Assembly (NCBI RefSeq): GCF_016859285.1
Contig: NC_053409.1
Location: 27,443,539 to 27,507,538 of the forward strand
Source of the DNA: Xiphias gladius
Taxonomy: Eukaryota > Chordata > Actinopteri > Istiophoriformes > Xiphiidae
Length of the DNA: 64,000 nt
Reading direction: 5' to 3'
Position 1 is the stretch's first letter. Every line of letters starts with the position of its first letter. The translations under genes were made by a program, and so were the position numbers. The notes under the pieces are model-generated. The model saw nothing but the letters and a program-made list of their open reading frames with translations. It was not told the origin of the DNA and did no database searches. Shown one piece after another: positions 1-12,700 of the stretch.

Positions 1-441
1 GACGGTGCTCACGTGCAGCTGCTTGTGTAAAAGCTTTTTACAAGCGAGTTTATATTTCTCAGAGAAATGTATCAGACAATGCAGCTGTGTGAGGCTGTTC
101 CTAGACACAGCGCTGCTCCGAGCTAAGCAGGCAGCTTAGCAGGTTCACTGTTAAGTATCTTAGTTTAGCGTGTTAGCATGCTAACATTAGCTACTGAGCA
201 GTAAATACAGCGTCCAGCTGCAGCTGATGGGAACTTCATTAGCTCCTAAACTTTGACCAGATGATGGCGCTAGATGAAAAAACCAGGGGATGAGCAGAGT
301 TACTACAGTTCATCCTCGGGGGACCATGAGCGTCTGAACCACGTTTCATCACCGTCCGTCCAACAGCTGTCGAGACGTTTCAGTCTCCGTGTCAGTGTGT
401 GTCTGCTGGTCTCAGTCATCCTGCTGTGTTTTGTGTCTCAG
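1..441. other. Upstream of the first visible stalk exon; repeat-bearing
   Basis: About 225-400 is a copy of the teleost gatggcgctagatgaaaa repeat, so the open frame at 274-492 is probably not a true first exon. No signal peptide exon is recognised. Confidence 0.55.
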
Positions 442-537
442 CTCGAGCGGTCGAGTTTTCGGCGGTACTGTCGACGTATCGGTCCGGACTGAACGCCAGC
501 GAGAGCTCGGTGGAGGACCTGAAGAAGAAGAACACAG
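442..537 (+). CDS. C1q-stalk gene, coiled-coil exon 1 seen in window
   Basis: 96 bp, phase 1-1, bounded by a tctcag acceptor and a gtgaac donor. It encodes a module ending SGLNASESSVEDLKKKNT, the same pattern as later exons. The upstream partner exon is not identified. Confidence 0.75.
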
Positions 538-3500
538 GTGAACCGTGTTGACACGCGAGCTGGCGTCGTTCTGCTGCCTTGAGCAGTGAAAGCGCCGGTC
601 GGACTCGTGCAGCTGCTTCACATCAGCAGGTTTCAACTGCTCAGTGCCTCAACGTAAACTGCAGCTCACACGGAAACAATGAACTCCTTCACCTGTTTAC
701 AGTGTAGATGAGCACACTTCCATTTCCTTCAGAAAAATGTGCCACTTTCAAGTTTTAAAATATCTCGTCAAGCTTTGAGTTTCAGTCAAATCTGATGAAT
801 CAACTGAATTTGATCAGAGCAGCTGAGGCAGTGAGACAGAAACCGAAGGGAATTCTTTATTATCGGATCCAAACTTTGATGCTTGGAAAGTCTTTGATCA
901 GGTTTGAGTTGTGAAGGCGTTTTTTTACGAAAACAAGATGCAAGATGTTTGAACTGTTCTTGAAATTCCTCTTAACGCACCAGGTGATGGTTACGTGCAA
1001 ATTAAAACTCGGAACCGATAATTATTCAGCAAAAACAAACGGATATTTGTGAATCTCCTTCTTTCCGAGATTCACACCAGATCTGCGGCTCTGTTTAAGG
1101 TTCATATCTATTTGATTTGAGTTTTTAAAATAAAACAACTCCGTACAGCACTTAGAGGTTGTTGTTATGGGCTGGTCAGATGTCTTATGTATGTAGTTGC
1201 CACGTTAACCCTGTGCCGGTGTCTCCACAGCTCTGGCGGCTGAGCTGCCGTTCCTGCAGACAAGACTGAGGGCAAGTGAGAGCACAGTGGAGCAGCTGAG
1301 GAGGAAGAATGCAGGTCATCATCTTCATCATCATCAGACCTAACGTTTACGCTCTGTTTGGTGGCGGACGTGTCGTTTCCTTTCGTTTGAAGCTTCTAAT
1401 CCTCACGTCCTCCCTGCTGATGTTCGGAAGCTCGACACAGATCGGGGTTTCAGTCCGGGAGACGTGTCGGGATTCGGAGCTTTAGTCCAGTGTAGGAACC
1501 GCAGATTCATTTTGAGTTCGACAAAGGACATGAAAAGAGCAGCGTCCTGATTTTAGTTACTGTTTGTAGCATTCGACAGTGTGTAACATAAGTGTGTTTG
1601 TTGTTCGGTGATGCTTGTGAACGTGTTTTCTCTGCTGGTTTTCAGTCCTGGCAGCCAGACTGTGTAACACTGAGAGTCTGACGGAGGAGCTGAGGAGGCA
1701 GATCTCAGGTCAGTTTCATCCCCTCCTTCCTTTCCCGCATAGCTGTATTTAACTATCAGCTTCATGTGGCACTGTGAGACTGGTCTCTGATGGTCAGTGG
1801 TTCCTCTTTAAATCCAGGACCACACCCGTTAGAGTGGTGTAGTCTCGAGTCGAGAACCTCGTCACTTCAGACTGAACGTGACAAAATCAAAAAAGACTCT
1901 GACTTAAAGAGCACTGACTTGTGACCACATTCGGTCTTGGGTTTCTTGATGCCCTCCCCAGCGATTAAGAAGGCAGAGGTTAGGACTTAAAGTTCAGTCG
2001 TGACTTTCCTGTGCTGGCTCGTCGCTTTTGATTTGTTGTGTTGACCTGGGGCTAACCTGTCCTGACTCAGGACTCCACAGCCAGGACTTGAGACTTACTT
2101 GCGATTTGAATAAACTTTGGTCTCGGGAGAAATTGAACTGACGGTTTGACGACAATAATGTTCAGCCTCAGCTGCAGAAACGGTTTCAGTAAGTTTTCTT
2201 CCCTGGGACCTTCATGCTGCAGGTTGATGCGTTTATTCACTTATCATCCGGCCGGCCGGCAGCAGGCATAAAGCGACGAGAGTTTTAAATTAAGCTGCTG
2301 AAGTGCACGAGGATTCAGATAAACGTACTCAATGAAAAATACTTTCATGACGTCAGGTTTGGTTAGAGTGTGAAAAACAGTCCAGTACAGGATGATGTGT
2401 AAAAGTTTAACGTGATTTCCAACCTTTTCCAGCACTCCCAGCCTCCAACGCTTCATCTCAGTCTGGGGAGTCCGAGAATCGACTGATCGTCCATCTGAAG
2501 GAGCTGAACTCAAACTCTGAAGGTGATCGAACTGATCCATCAGAGCCTCATTTCCAAGAATCATTCGTTCTGTCATACGGATACGACCCAAAGTGTCCCT
2601 AGTCATGTTATCCGTGGATACAAAGGTGCTAATGTCATGTAAAGTCTTTAGGCACTGTAGCGCCCCCTGTGGCTGTAATGTTCATCAGACACCACAAATC
2701 TGAACTGTGCTGCAAGGTTAGTCAATTAATCAGTGTGTCGATCGACAGAAAATAAACCTGCAACTACTTTGGTAATTAATCAATTCATCGTTTTGGTTAT
2801 TTTCCAAGAAAAACACCAAACAGTCAGTGGTTCCAGTGTCTCAAATGTTCGGGGTGCGGTGTTCCATCTTTCAGCTCTGCAGAGTCGACTGAACTCACTG
2901 GAGGAAAAACTGAACTCGTCTGCTCAGAGAGACCAGCTGAGTACTGTCCTGGGTAAATAATTCATCCGTCCATCTGTTCATTCATTCATCCCTTCATTCA
3001 TCCATCATTCATTCATCCATCCATTCATTCATTCATCAGTTTATCCATTCATTTGTTCATCCATTCATTCATTCATTAGTTCATCTGTTCATTCGTTCAT
3101 CCGTTCATTCATCCATCCGTTCATTCATTCATCAGTTCATCCATTCATCTGTTCATTCATTCATCCGTTCATCCATTTATCCATTCAGTCATCCATCATT
3201 CATCCATCCATTCATTCTGCTGGACTCTGTGATTCTCTTTCAGTACGACATCATTCATTTATTCACTTATTTATGTTTATTCTTCATTCACCAGTTGATC
3301 CATCTATTCACTATCCAGTGATCCATTCACTCACTCATTCACTCACTCGCTCTTTTTTCATACATACATTTGTTCCTTTATTTATGAAACTGAGTTCCTA
3401 TTGGCTTCATGTGGGAAAATCAAGATGAAACAATTTAGTGCAATAAAAATAATAAATAAAAACGACGTCAATCGTTTCACCAAATTGCGCAGAATGAATC

Positions 3501-3715
3501 AAAATATCCAACAATATAAAAAGAGTGAAGTAAAGAAACAGATAAAAACTGTAAAACAGAAACACAAAGGGGGCAGTGATAAAAGGCTTTTTATGAAACA
3601 GGTTTGAAGAAGGGAAGTTAAAAGATCTTAATTCATTAATTCATTCAGTTATTAAATGACCGTTCATCCATTCCTTCATTTTGTCATGATTCATTGAAAC
3701 TTCCATGACCAGCTC

Positions 3716-3751
<36 letters not shown>

Positions 3752-6700
3752 ACTGCTGTCCAGGTGTTTGTAAAAACTGAGATAATCCAGGTGACGTCTG
3801 GTTCAGCCGGTGTCACCGTCAGTTCGCTCATCTCCGTGCCTCCGGGTCACACTCCGGGTTTTATTTCATTTCTAAATGACAAATCAAAACGTTTTTCTTT
3901 TCCAGATCAGGTGTCAGAGGTGAGAGACAGACTGAACTCCAGTCAGCTGCACCTGGACCAGTCGAAGAGAAACTCTGCAGGTCCGTCGCATATTACTGTT
4001 GCATTAATGTGAATAATGTTTACATAATTTTTTTTAAATTTTATATATTTTTAACATTTATTGAAGAGGATGTTGGTACATCGTCTGTTTTTGTCAAATT
4101 ATTCCTCCACAAAATTGATATAAACAAACAAAAGAGGCTTAAAAACAAAAATAAAAAATAAAATTCAGTATCAAATTCAAACACCCACAGCAACATGATG
4201 ATGATGATCATAATAATGTTAATAATAATGATGATGATCATAATAATAATATAGCAAGCATTATTATGATGTAATCCTTGCTATCATAGAATTATATTTC
4301 TAATTTACATGCTGTTTTATGTCTAAATTAGTACAGTGACTGTGGCCATCTGTCAGAAAAAAGTACAAATTCTGCCTCTGAACTGCAGCAGAGTAGAAGT
4401 ATAAAGTAACATTAAATGGAAATGGTCAGGTAAAGTACAAGTAGCTCAGAATTGTACTTGAGTTCAGTCTTGGAGTAAATGTACTTAGTTACTTTTCAGT
4501 TCTGCATGACACATCAGTCACATGATGGAGTCGATTATTGTGTCGTAAACATTTGAGAGTGACACCATGTTTCTTTGTTTTTAATCTTTTCAGATCAAAC
4601 AGGTCGACAGTTTTCTGTCGAGAGTCGACTGCAGGAGGCGGAGAGACACCTGGACGAGCTGCAGACAGAAAACTCAGGTGAGAAACACCTGGGCCATGTT
4701 CTTGAGATGGGTTTAACTGAGTCCGGCTAACATTCTGTTATCAGGTTAAAATAATCCTGATAATTCTCATCCAGATCATTTGAACAGTCTAAGGACTGAT
4801 CTGCTGAACCTGGATGAAGTTATCCTGCGCTCTTATTTTGAAGCTCCACAGTCTTTCCGGTGTTAAACATCAGATACGAGCAGTGAGTTTTTTTCAGACC
4901 ACAGTGATGTTGGGGACAGTTTAATGAGCTTCCCTCTGATGGACGTACAGAGACTTTTCACTGATAGTCAGAAATATGCTGTGAAAATGAAACCTCGCTA
5001 AGATCTCTTAAAAGCAGCTTTAACTGCAGCCACTTTTCGGCAAAGCGAGTTTCACTGTTCAAACCACAAACTCCCATTTTAATGTCAGATTTAACACCAC
5101 ATGTTCCGGCTCCATTTGCCTTAAACAGTTAGAATCTATTAGTTGAGTTTCTGTCTTTTTGCTCAAAGTTTCTCAAACTACACTTGGTTCGTTTTCAGTG
5201 TTCAACTTTTATTTTGTTTTAGATTTGCTCATGTATAAGTGAAGGTAATTAAATTGTGAAAATTACACCGACAGATCGTAATGATTTCTCAACAACCTGC
5301 ATGTTCTCATCTAAAGTCTGAAACATATCAGGACTCTTTCACTATAAATAACAGAGATACAGGCTTGTATTCCAAATCCTGTAACTAAAACTAACTCTAA
5401 AGCCTCCTGCAGATGTCTGAAGTCTGTTTCTAGCGCTGAACATGTGACTGGAGATGTAAAGAGAAACTCTCAGCCCTCTCACTACAGAGTTGGTCCTCTC
5501 CCTGTGCTGTTGGGCTGAATGCTCCACGGAGACACCGGGTCGCTGACCTGCTGTTACCTGGATCCTGGTCTCTCTAAGTGACCTGGTTTCTGGTTCACAT
5601 GAACACGGACTGATTGTCCCATGATTTTATGTATGTTCATTTGTTAAAAGATTTAAAGTGGTTTTCGGGATGGGTTTGTTAATGAAAGAACCGTCTCTCC
5701 TCTCAGCGGTCAGCAGCTCGTCGGCTCCGGAAGAAAATCTGTCAGCACTGCAGAGTAGACTGCTGCACCTGGAGACAAACAACACGGGTAGGGTACACGA
5801 CACAGGTACGACATCGACACGGGTAGGGTACATCGACACAGGTACGACATCGACACGGGTAGGGTACATCGACACAGGTACGACATCGACACGGGTAGGG
5901 TACATCGACACAGGTACGACATCGACACGGGTAGGGTACACGACACAGGTACGACATCGACACGGGTAGGGTACACGACACAGGTACGACATCGACACGG
6001 GAAGGGTACACGACACAGGTACGACATCGACACGGGTAGGGTACATCGACACAGGTACGACATCGACACGGGTAGGGTACACGACACAGGTACGACATCG
6101 ACACGGGCAGGGTACACGACACAGGTACGACATCGACACGGGTAGGGTACACGACACAGGTACGACATCGACACGGGTAGGGTACGACATCGACACGGGT
6201 AGGGTACACGACACAGGTACGACATCGACACGGGTAGGGTACATCGACACAGGTACGACATCGACACGGGTAGGGTACACGACACAGGTACGACATCGAC
6301 ACGGGTAGGGTACACGACACAGGTACGACATCGACACGGGTAGGGTACACGACACAGGTACGACATCGACACGGGTAGGGTACGACATCGACACGGGTAG
6401 GCGACATCGACACGGGAAGGGTACACGACACAGGTACGACATCGACACGGGTAGGGTACATCGACACAGGTACGACATCGACACGGGTAGGGTACATCGA
6501 CACAGGTGCGACATCGACACGGGTAGGGTAGACATCGACACGGGTAGCGACATCGACACGGTAGGGTACACGACACAGGTACGACATCGACACGGGAAGG
6601 GTACACGCACACAGGTCACGACATCGACACGGTAGGGTACATCGACACAGGTGCGACATCGACACGGTAGGGTACATCGACACAGGTACGACATCGACAC

Positions 6701-9700
6701 GGGAAGGGTACATCGACACAGGTACGACATCGACACGGAAGGGTACACGACACAGGTACGACATCGACACGGAAGGGTACACACAGGTGCGACATCGACG
6801 GTACGTAGGGTACATCGACACACGACATCGACACGGGAAGGGTACGACATCGACACGGGTAGGGTACACGACACAGGTACGACATCAACACGGGAAGGGT
6901 ACACGACACAGGTACGACATCAACACGGGAAGGGTACACGACACAGGTACGACATCGACACGGGAAGGGTACACGACACAGGTACGACATCGACACGGGT
7001 AGGGTACACGACACAGGTACGACATCGACACGGGAAGGGTACATCGACACGGGTAGGGTACATCGACACAGGTACGACATCGACACGGGAAGGGTACGAC
7101 ATCGACACGGGTAGGGTACACGACACAGGTACGACATCGACACGGGAAGGGTACGACATCGACACGGGTAGGGTACACGACACAGGTACGACATCGACAC
7201 GGGAAGGGTACGACACGGTAGGGTACACACAGGTACGACATCGACACGGGAAGGGTACATCGACACGGTAGGGTACGACATCGACACGGGAAGGGTACCA
7301 CGACACAGGTACGACATCGACACGGGAAGGGTACACGACACAGGTACGACATCGACACGGGCAGGGTACATCGACACAGGTACGACATCGACACGGGTAG
7401 GGTACACGACACAGGTACTGAGAGAAGACTTTACCACCTAACGCAATCCCCAGCTTGATTCTCTCAGGTATTCTCTTCACATTCAGTTTTTCTATAAAAT
7501 AAATCCCTGAAAAAATTGAACCTTTTATTTTGAAAGTAAAGTCTTCCAACCATCTGCCGCTGTAGCATAAAACAGATATTAAACCTGCTTCTCAAGTTGC
7601 AGCTATATTTCTTATCCAGGTAGGATTAGGAAACGGAGCCATATCCCGGGAAACATGTTAAAATTCTTTTTCGTCAAACAGCAGACAAATTCGTTTTTTT
7701 CATCCAGATTTCATCCAGGTTCAGAGAGTCTCTGGAGATTCTGGAAACACCTTCAGCAGGAAGTCTTATTAAACGACCTTTTGGGTTTGTTTTTTTTTTG
7801 GAAAATGGATGTTGAGCTCTGAGACGAAATGAGAGGAACAATCTGACCCTAACTTCACACAAATATCAGCAGGTTCTTGACTTTAGCAACAACAGTTTGA
7901 ACAAATAATCTGAATCTCAGTATCACTCTGCTGAACTGAGCTCAGATGGTTTCTGGTGTCGTTTGTTTCAGCTCCACAGTTTAATGCCCAGTCGTCATGT
8001 GAAGAGGTTTGTTTTTCTGGTTCTGGTTCTGGTTTCAGATCTGACGGACAGAGTGCTGTTGTTGGAGAGCAGAGTGATGAGAGGAGAGAGAGAGCTACAG
8101 GTGCTGAGGGGCGATCAAACAGGTGAGAACAGACTCACCTGTCTGTAACTGTAACTGTCCGTAAGTGAGTCAGTAACTGGCGGTAACTGTGTCTGTAACT
8201 AACTGTAACTATCTGTAACTGTAACTGTCTAACTATAACTGTCTGTCTGTAACTGTAACGGTCTGTCTAACTGTGTCCGTCTGTCTGTATCTGTAACTGT
8301 CTGTCTGTCTGTAACTGTAACTTTCTGTAACTGTTAAAAGTAAACAGTGTGGTCATCTGAAAGATAAATAAAGTCTCACCAACAGAGAGATCAGTGAATT
8401 TCCATCTATCCTCGGTTACGACTAAAGGGTTCGAGTCCAGTCGAAATGTAAGAAATCAGTATGTTCACGTTCAAAATGCCCTGTCCAGCCTAGAGAGGTA
8501 TACCCGGACCTTTACTGCTCTGCATGTACATGAAATCTTGACACCCGTTCACCCAACCCACAGACTGTCACTATAGTTGGATGTGTTTTAATCAGTACTG
8601 ATAATGAGTGGGTTATCTGGTGAAATGCTGTAAATTGAACTGAGTATGTTTACCTGTGGAGTTCACAGGGATCAGTGGATTGATCTTTCGAATTTTGATT
8701 GTTTTCTCTGGGTTTCCCTCCTTATCCTTCCAGCTCATACAGCTGAAGTTTCTGCCGTGAAGTCCAGACTGACGGATACCGAGACTCAGACTGCAGGTAG
8801 ACAGGGGAGAGCTGTGTAATTCATCATTTATTATAATATACAGCAGAAAGAGGAGGTAGAAAATCCTTCACTTTTTCTCCGCTTTCAGTTCACGCTAATT
8901 CAGTGAAGCAGTCTGACAGAACAGGTAACATTGTCTAGGATAAAGAATGAAATACACCCAGGAACATAGAAACTGTTGAACCTGTTCTGTTTTCAGATCA
9001 AACTTCCAGACTGATGAACCTGCACAGAAAACTGAACTCGACGGAGAGTCTGCTGGACAAACTGAACACTGGTACAGTAAAAAAATCTGTTCATTCTTCC
9101 ATTAATTAGTTAATCGATCGGTCATTCCAGAAGTTTTAAGTTGATTGTGGTTGTGGTTTATACAGAGATTTTTGTAACGGAATCTTTCAGTGTTAAACAT
9201 AAAATAACACAATGATAATAAACAGGCTGAACTCTTCAATAAACCTGCTGACTGTCATATTTATTGTTTTATCTCCAGAGTTGTTCAGCAGACTGAGTGT
9301 GAGTGTGAGAGTTTGTCGAAATCGTAATGGCTTCCTAAAGAAACAATGGAATACTTCTCGTTTTCTTTTTTTATTATGTTGAATTTGATTTCAATAACTG
9401 GCTAACAAATGTTGCCGTCCACTTACTGTATTTCTGTGTTTGTTCTGTTTTCCGTTTGTGCTTACATGAATATATAATATATCCATATAGTTTTTCCAAG
9501 TGGCACGGTGGAATAAAGTAAAAACTTAAAGTCACAATCACATTTGTGATTTATTTTTATACTTAATGTTTTCTCTTTAGAGTTGGAGGTCAGACTGAGT
9601 GTAAGTGAGAAACAGTTGGAAGATCTGAAGACAGAATACACAGGTAACACTATGGAAAAATAATTCAGTGACATGAAGTCACAGTTTTTGCAGAGAGAAA

Positions 9701-12700
9701 CGTTTACTGATTATACAGACTGAAACTGTGGAGGATCCAACAAAATTCCCTGAGGAACTCCTTTATAAGCATAATGGGGGCCTCCGGACAGTGTAATGGT
9801 TTAGGAGCAGGGGGGCATCGGGGCTGGGGGACCATTGCTGCAAGTTATACCCCTCCCTCTCTCTGCTCTTGTTTTCTGTCTGTATCTAGACTGTCAACTG
9901 TCAATAAAGGCAAAAGGCAAAAAAAAATATGAATGAACCCTGATGATTCTTGTAGGAACCTCAGCGACTTTTTAGTTGATAGTAATTATATTCAACTACT
10001 TGTAGTTACAATGCAGATTATTTTCATGTTTTTATTCATTTTAAAGTTAAAAAATTGATCATCTGGGCTAATTTAACATCTGTGTACTACAGCATCAAGC
10101 AAATGTGAGTTTTATTAAATCATTTTAATGATGAATGAAAAAAAAGAAATTCCCAGATCATGTCTGATTTTAATTAATTGTAACTACCTTCAGGTGGGTG
10201 TGATTTAAAATATCATGGTTTCATGTTTTATAGTTTCTTTGTGGTTTATTCTGTTGTTTCAGTTCAGTCTGTTCAACTTTCCCTGATGGGGTCCAGACTG
10301 ACAGACAGCAATATCACTACTACAGGTACAGTTATATTAACACTTTTATTAATGATTTCATTAATACAGGTATAAATTCTTGATTCATCAGATTGATTGG
10401 TCGTATTTACTTTTTTCTCTTCAGAGTTGTTCAGCAGACTGAGTGTCACTGAGAAACAACTGGAAGATCTGAAGACAGAAAACAAAGGTAACCCTCTGAA
10501 AGTTTAAAACTAACTCTGGCTTTTTAAATCTGTTAAAAATAACACTGAAGTTTCTGTAAAGTAACAAAAAGTTTGGACCAAAGTCAAACACGTTACTTAA
10601 AGGAGAAATATGTTTGAAAGTTAAATATTTAGAGATTCTTTCAGACTGAAACTGCAGAGGATCCAATAAGGTTCCCTGAGGAACTCCTTCATAAACATGA
10701 ATGAACCCCGATCTCTCACACGAGGGTTCTTCGCAGAACTGGCTGATCTTCTGAACTGATTTCATATAATAACCCACTGAAATGAACTTTTTAACTAGAA
10801 ATTACATTCTTCAACTAATTATAATGCATATTATTACTGTAACATAATTTTTATATTCCTATATTTAAGTAGACATTACTTTGTGATGATTTTGTCTTTT
10901 CAGTTCAGTCTGTTCAACTTTCCCTGATGGGGTCCAGACTGACAGACAGCAATATCACTACTACAGGTACAGTTATATTAACACTTTTATTAATGATTTC
11001 ATTAATACAGGTATAAATTCTTGATTCATCAGATTGATTGGTCGTATATACTGTTTTCTCTTCAGAGATGTTCAGCAGACTGAGTGTCAATGAGGAACGA
11101 CTGGAAAATCTGAAGACAGAAAACACAGGTAACCCTCTGAAAGTTTAAAACTAACTCTGGCTTTAAATCTGTTAAAAATAACACTGAAGTTTCTGTAAAG
11201 TAACAAAAAGTTTGGACCAAAGTCAAACACGTTACTCAAAGGAGAAATATGTTTGAAAGTTAAAAATTTAGAGATTCTTTCAGACTGAAACTGCAGAGGA
11301 TCCAATAAGGTTCCCTGAGGAACTCCTTCATAAACATGAATGAACCCCGATCTCTCACACGAGGGTTCTTCGCAGAACTGGCTGATCTTCTGAACTGATT
11401 TCATATAATAACCCACTGAAATGAACTTTTTAACTAGAAATTACATTCTTTAACTAATTATAATGCACATTATTACTGTAACATAATTTTTACATTCTTA
11501 TATTTACGTAGACATTACTTTGTGATGATTCTGTCTTTTCAGTTCAGTCTGTTCAACTTTCCCTGATGGGGTCCAGACTGACAGACAGCAATATCACTAC
11601 TACAGGTACAGTTATATTAACACTTTTATTTTATGATTTCATTAATACAGGTATAAATTCTTGATTCATCAGATTGATTGGTCGTATTTACTTTTTTCTC
11701 TTCAGAGTTGTTCAGCAGACTGAGTGTCACTGAGAAACAACTGGAAGATCTGAAGACAGAAAACAAAGGTAACCCTCTGAAGGTTTAACACTAACAGGTA
11801 GTTTATATTAATGCGTTTTTTAAAAACAACACTACAGGTAGGTATATTTACTTTATTATTGTTGTTGTTATTATTATTATCATCACTTAATGTATAAATG
11901 TAAAAAATAAATAATAAATTAGATTTCTTCAGCAGCTGTGGATGTTAGAATGAGATCCACTGAGATGCACCTAGAACAGCTGGAAACTAACACTGCAGGT
12001 AACATAATCAACTCAATTCAGTGTTACTTTTAATTAAAACATTAATGAAAACATTAAATTAAATATGAATCATCAATCATTTCCTGTTCAGGTCTGGAAG
12101 TCAGATTGAGTGTTAGTGAGAAACAGCTGCAAGAACTGAACACAGAAAACACAGGTACATTTTTGGCTGAGTCACTTACTTCTTATTACTATTTTTATTT
12201 GGCTTTAACTGTCTGGCTTTAAATCTGTTAAAAATAACAAACATTTCTGTAAAGTAACAGAAAATTTGGACCAAAGTCAACCACATTTAAATCTCTCAAA
12301 ATTTAGAGATTCTTTCAGACTGAAACTGTGGAGGATCCAATAAGGTTCCCTGAAGAACTCCTTCATAAACATCAATGAACCCTGATGGTTCTTGTAGGAA
12401 CCTCCAAACAATATGAGGGTTCCTCAGAGAATTTGCTTATCCTCCGAGCTGATTTTACATCTGTTTACCACAACAACTATCTAAATATATAAATAAAAAT
12501 GAAACAATAGAAATCTTTAGTACATGTTTTATTATTCTGTATAAATCACATGTCAATCCAAATTTATTCTTCGAAGTCAACTTAAAGTTGTGATTAAAAT
12601 TATTCTGACTGTGATGATTGTGTTTTAAAGTTTGTGATTTATTTTGTTTTCAGTTCAGTCTGTTCAACTTTCTTTGATTGAATCCAGACTGACTGACATC

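Larger units (their letters stand above)
10200..11800 (+). repeat. Tandem triplication of a B+A exon pair, period about 640 bp
   Basis: Three successive units, each with B exon, about 100-bp intron, A exon and a longer intron, match almost base for base. Exon starts are 10263/10904/11543 (B) and 10425/11066/11706 (A). The intron segment with ggttccctgaggaactcctt is shared by units 1 and 2 and missing from the truncated end of unit 3. Confidence 0.92.

Noticed and set aside
274..492. Open frame with Met start and a hydrophobic stretch VSVCLLVSVILLCFV before the first stalk exon
   Set aside because: It starts in a known type of teleost repeat (other copies near 15.8 and 18.3 kb), is out of frame with the stalk module, and has no donor far enough upstream of the 442 acceptor for a normal intron.
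5627..7549. Large minus-strand open frames (up to 425 codons) rich in CRC, VDV and PVS
   Set aside because: They are translations of the 35/36-bp minisatellite, which lacks stops in several frames. No splice or protein evidence supports them.
7967..8002. Possible extra 36-bp stalk exon after a gtttcag acceptor
   Set aside because: The phase-correct end has no GT donor, and the gtttgt donor one base earlier would shift the frame.
10421..11416. Minus-strand frames containing EGVPQGTLLDP, resembling a reverse transcriptase motif
   Set aside because: The match comes from the intron segment ggttccctgaggaac read backwards. No other reverse transcriptase motif is nearby and the frame overlaps the duplicated stalk exons.
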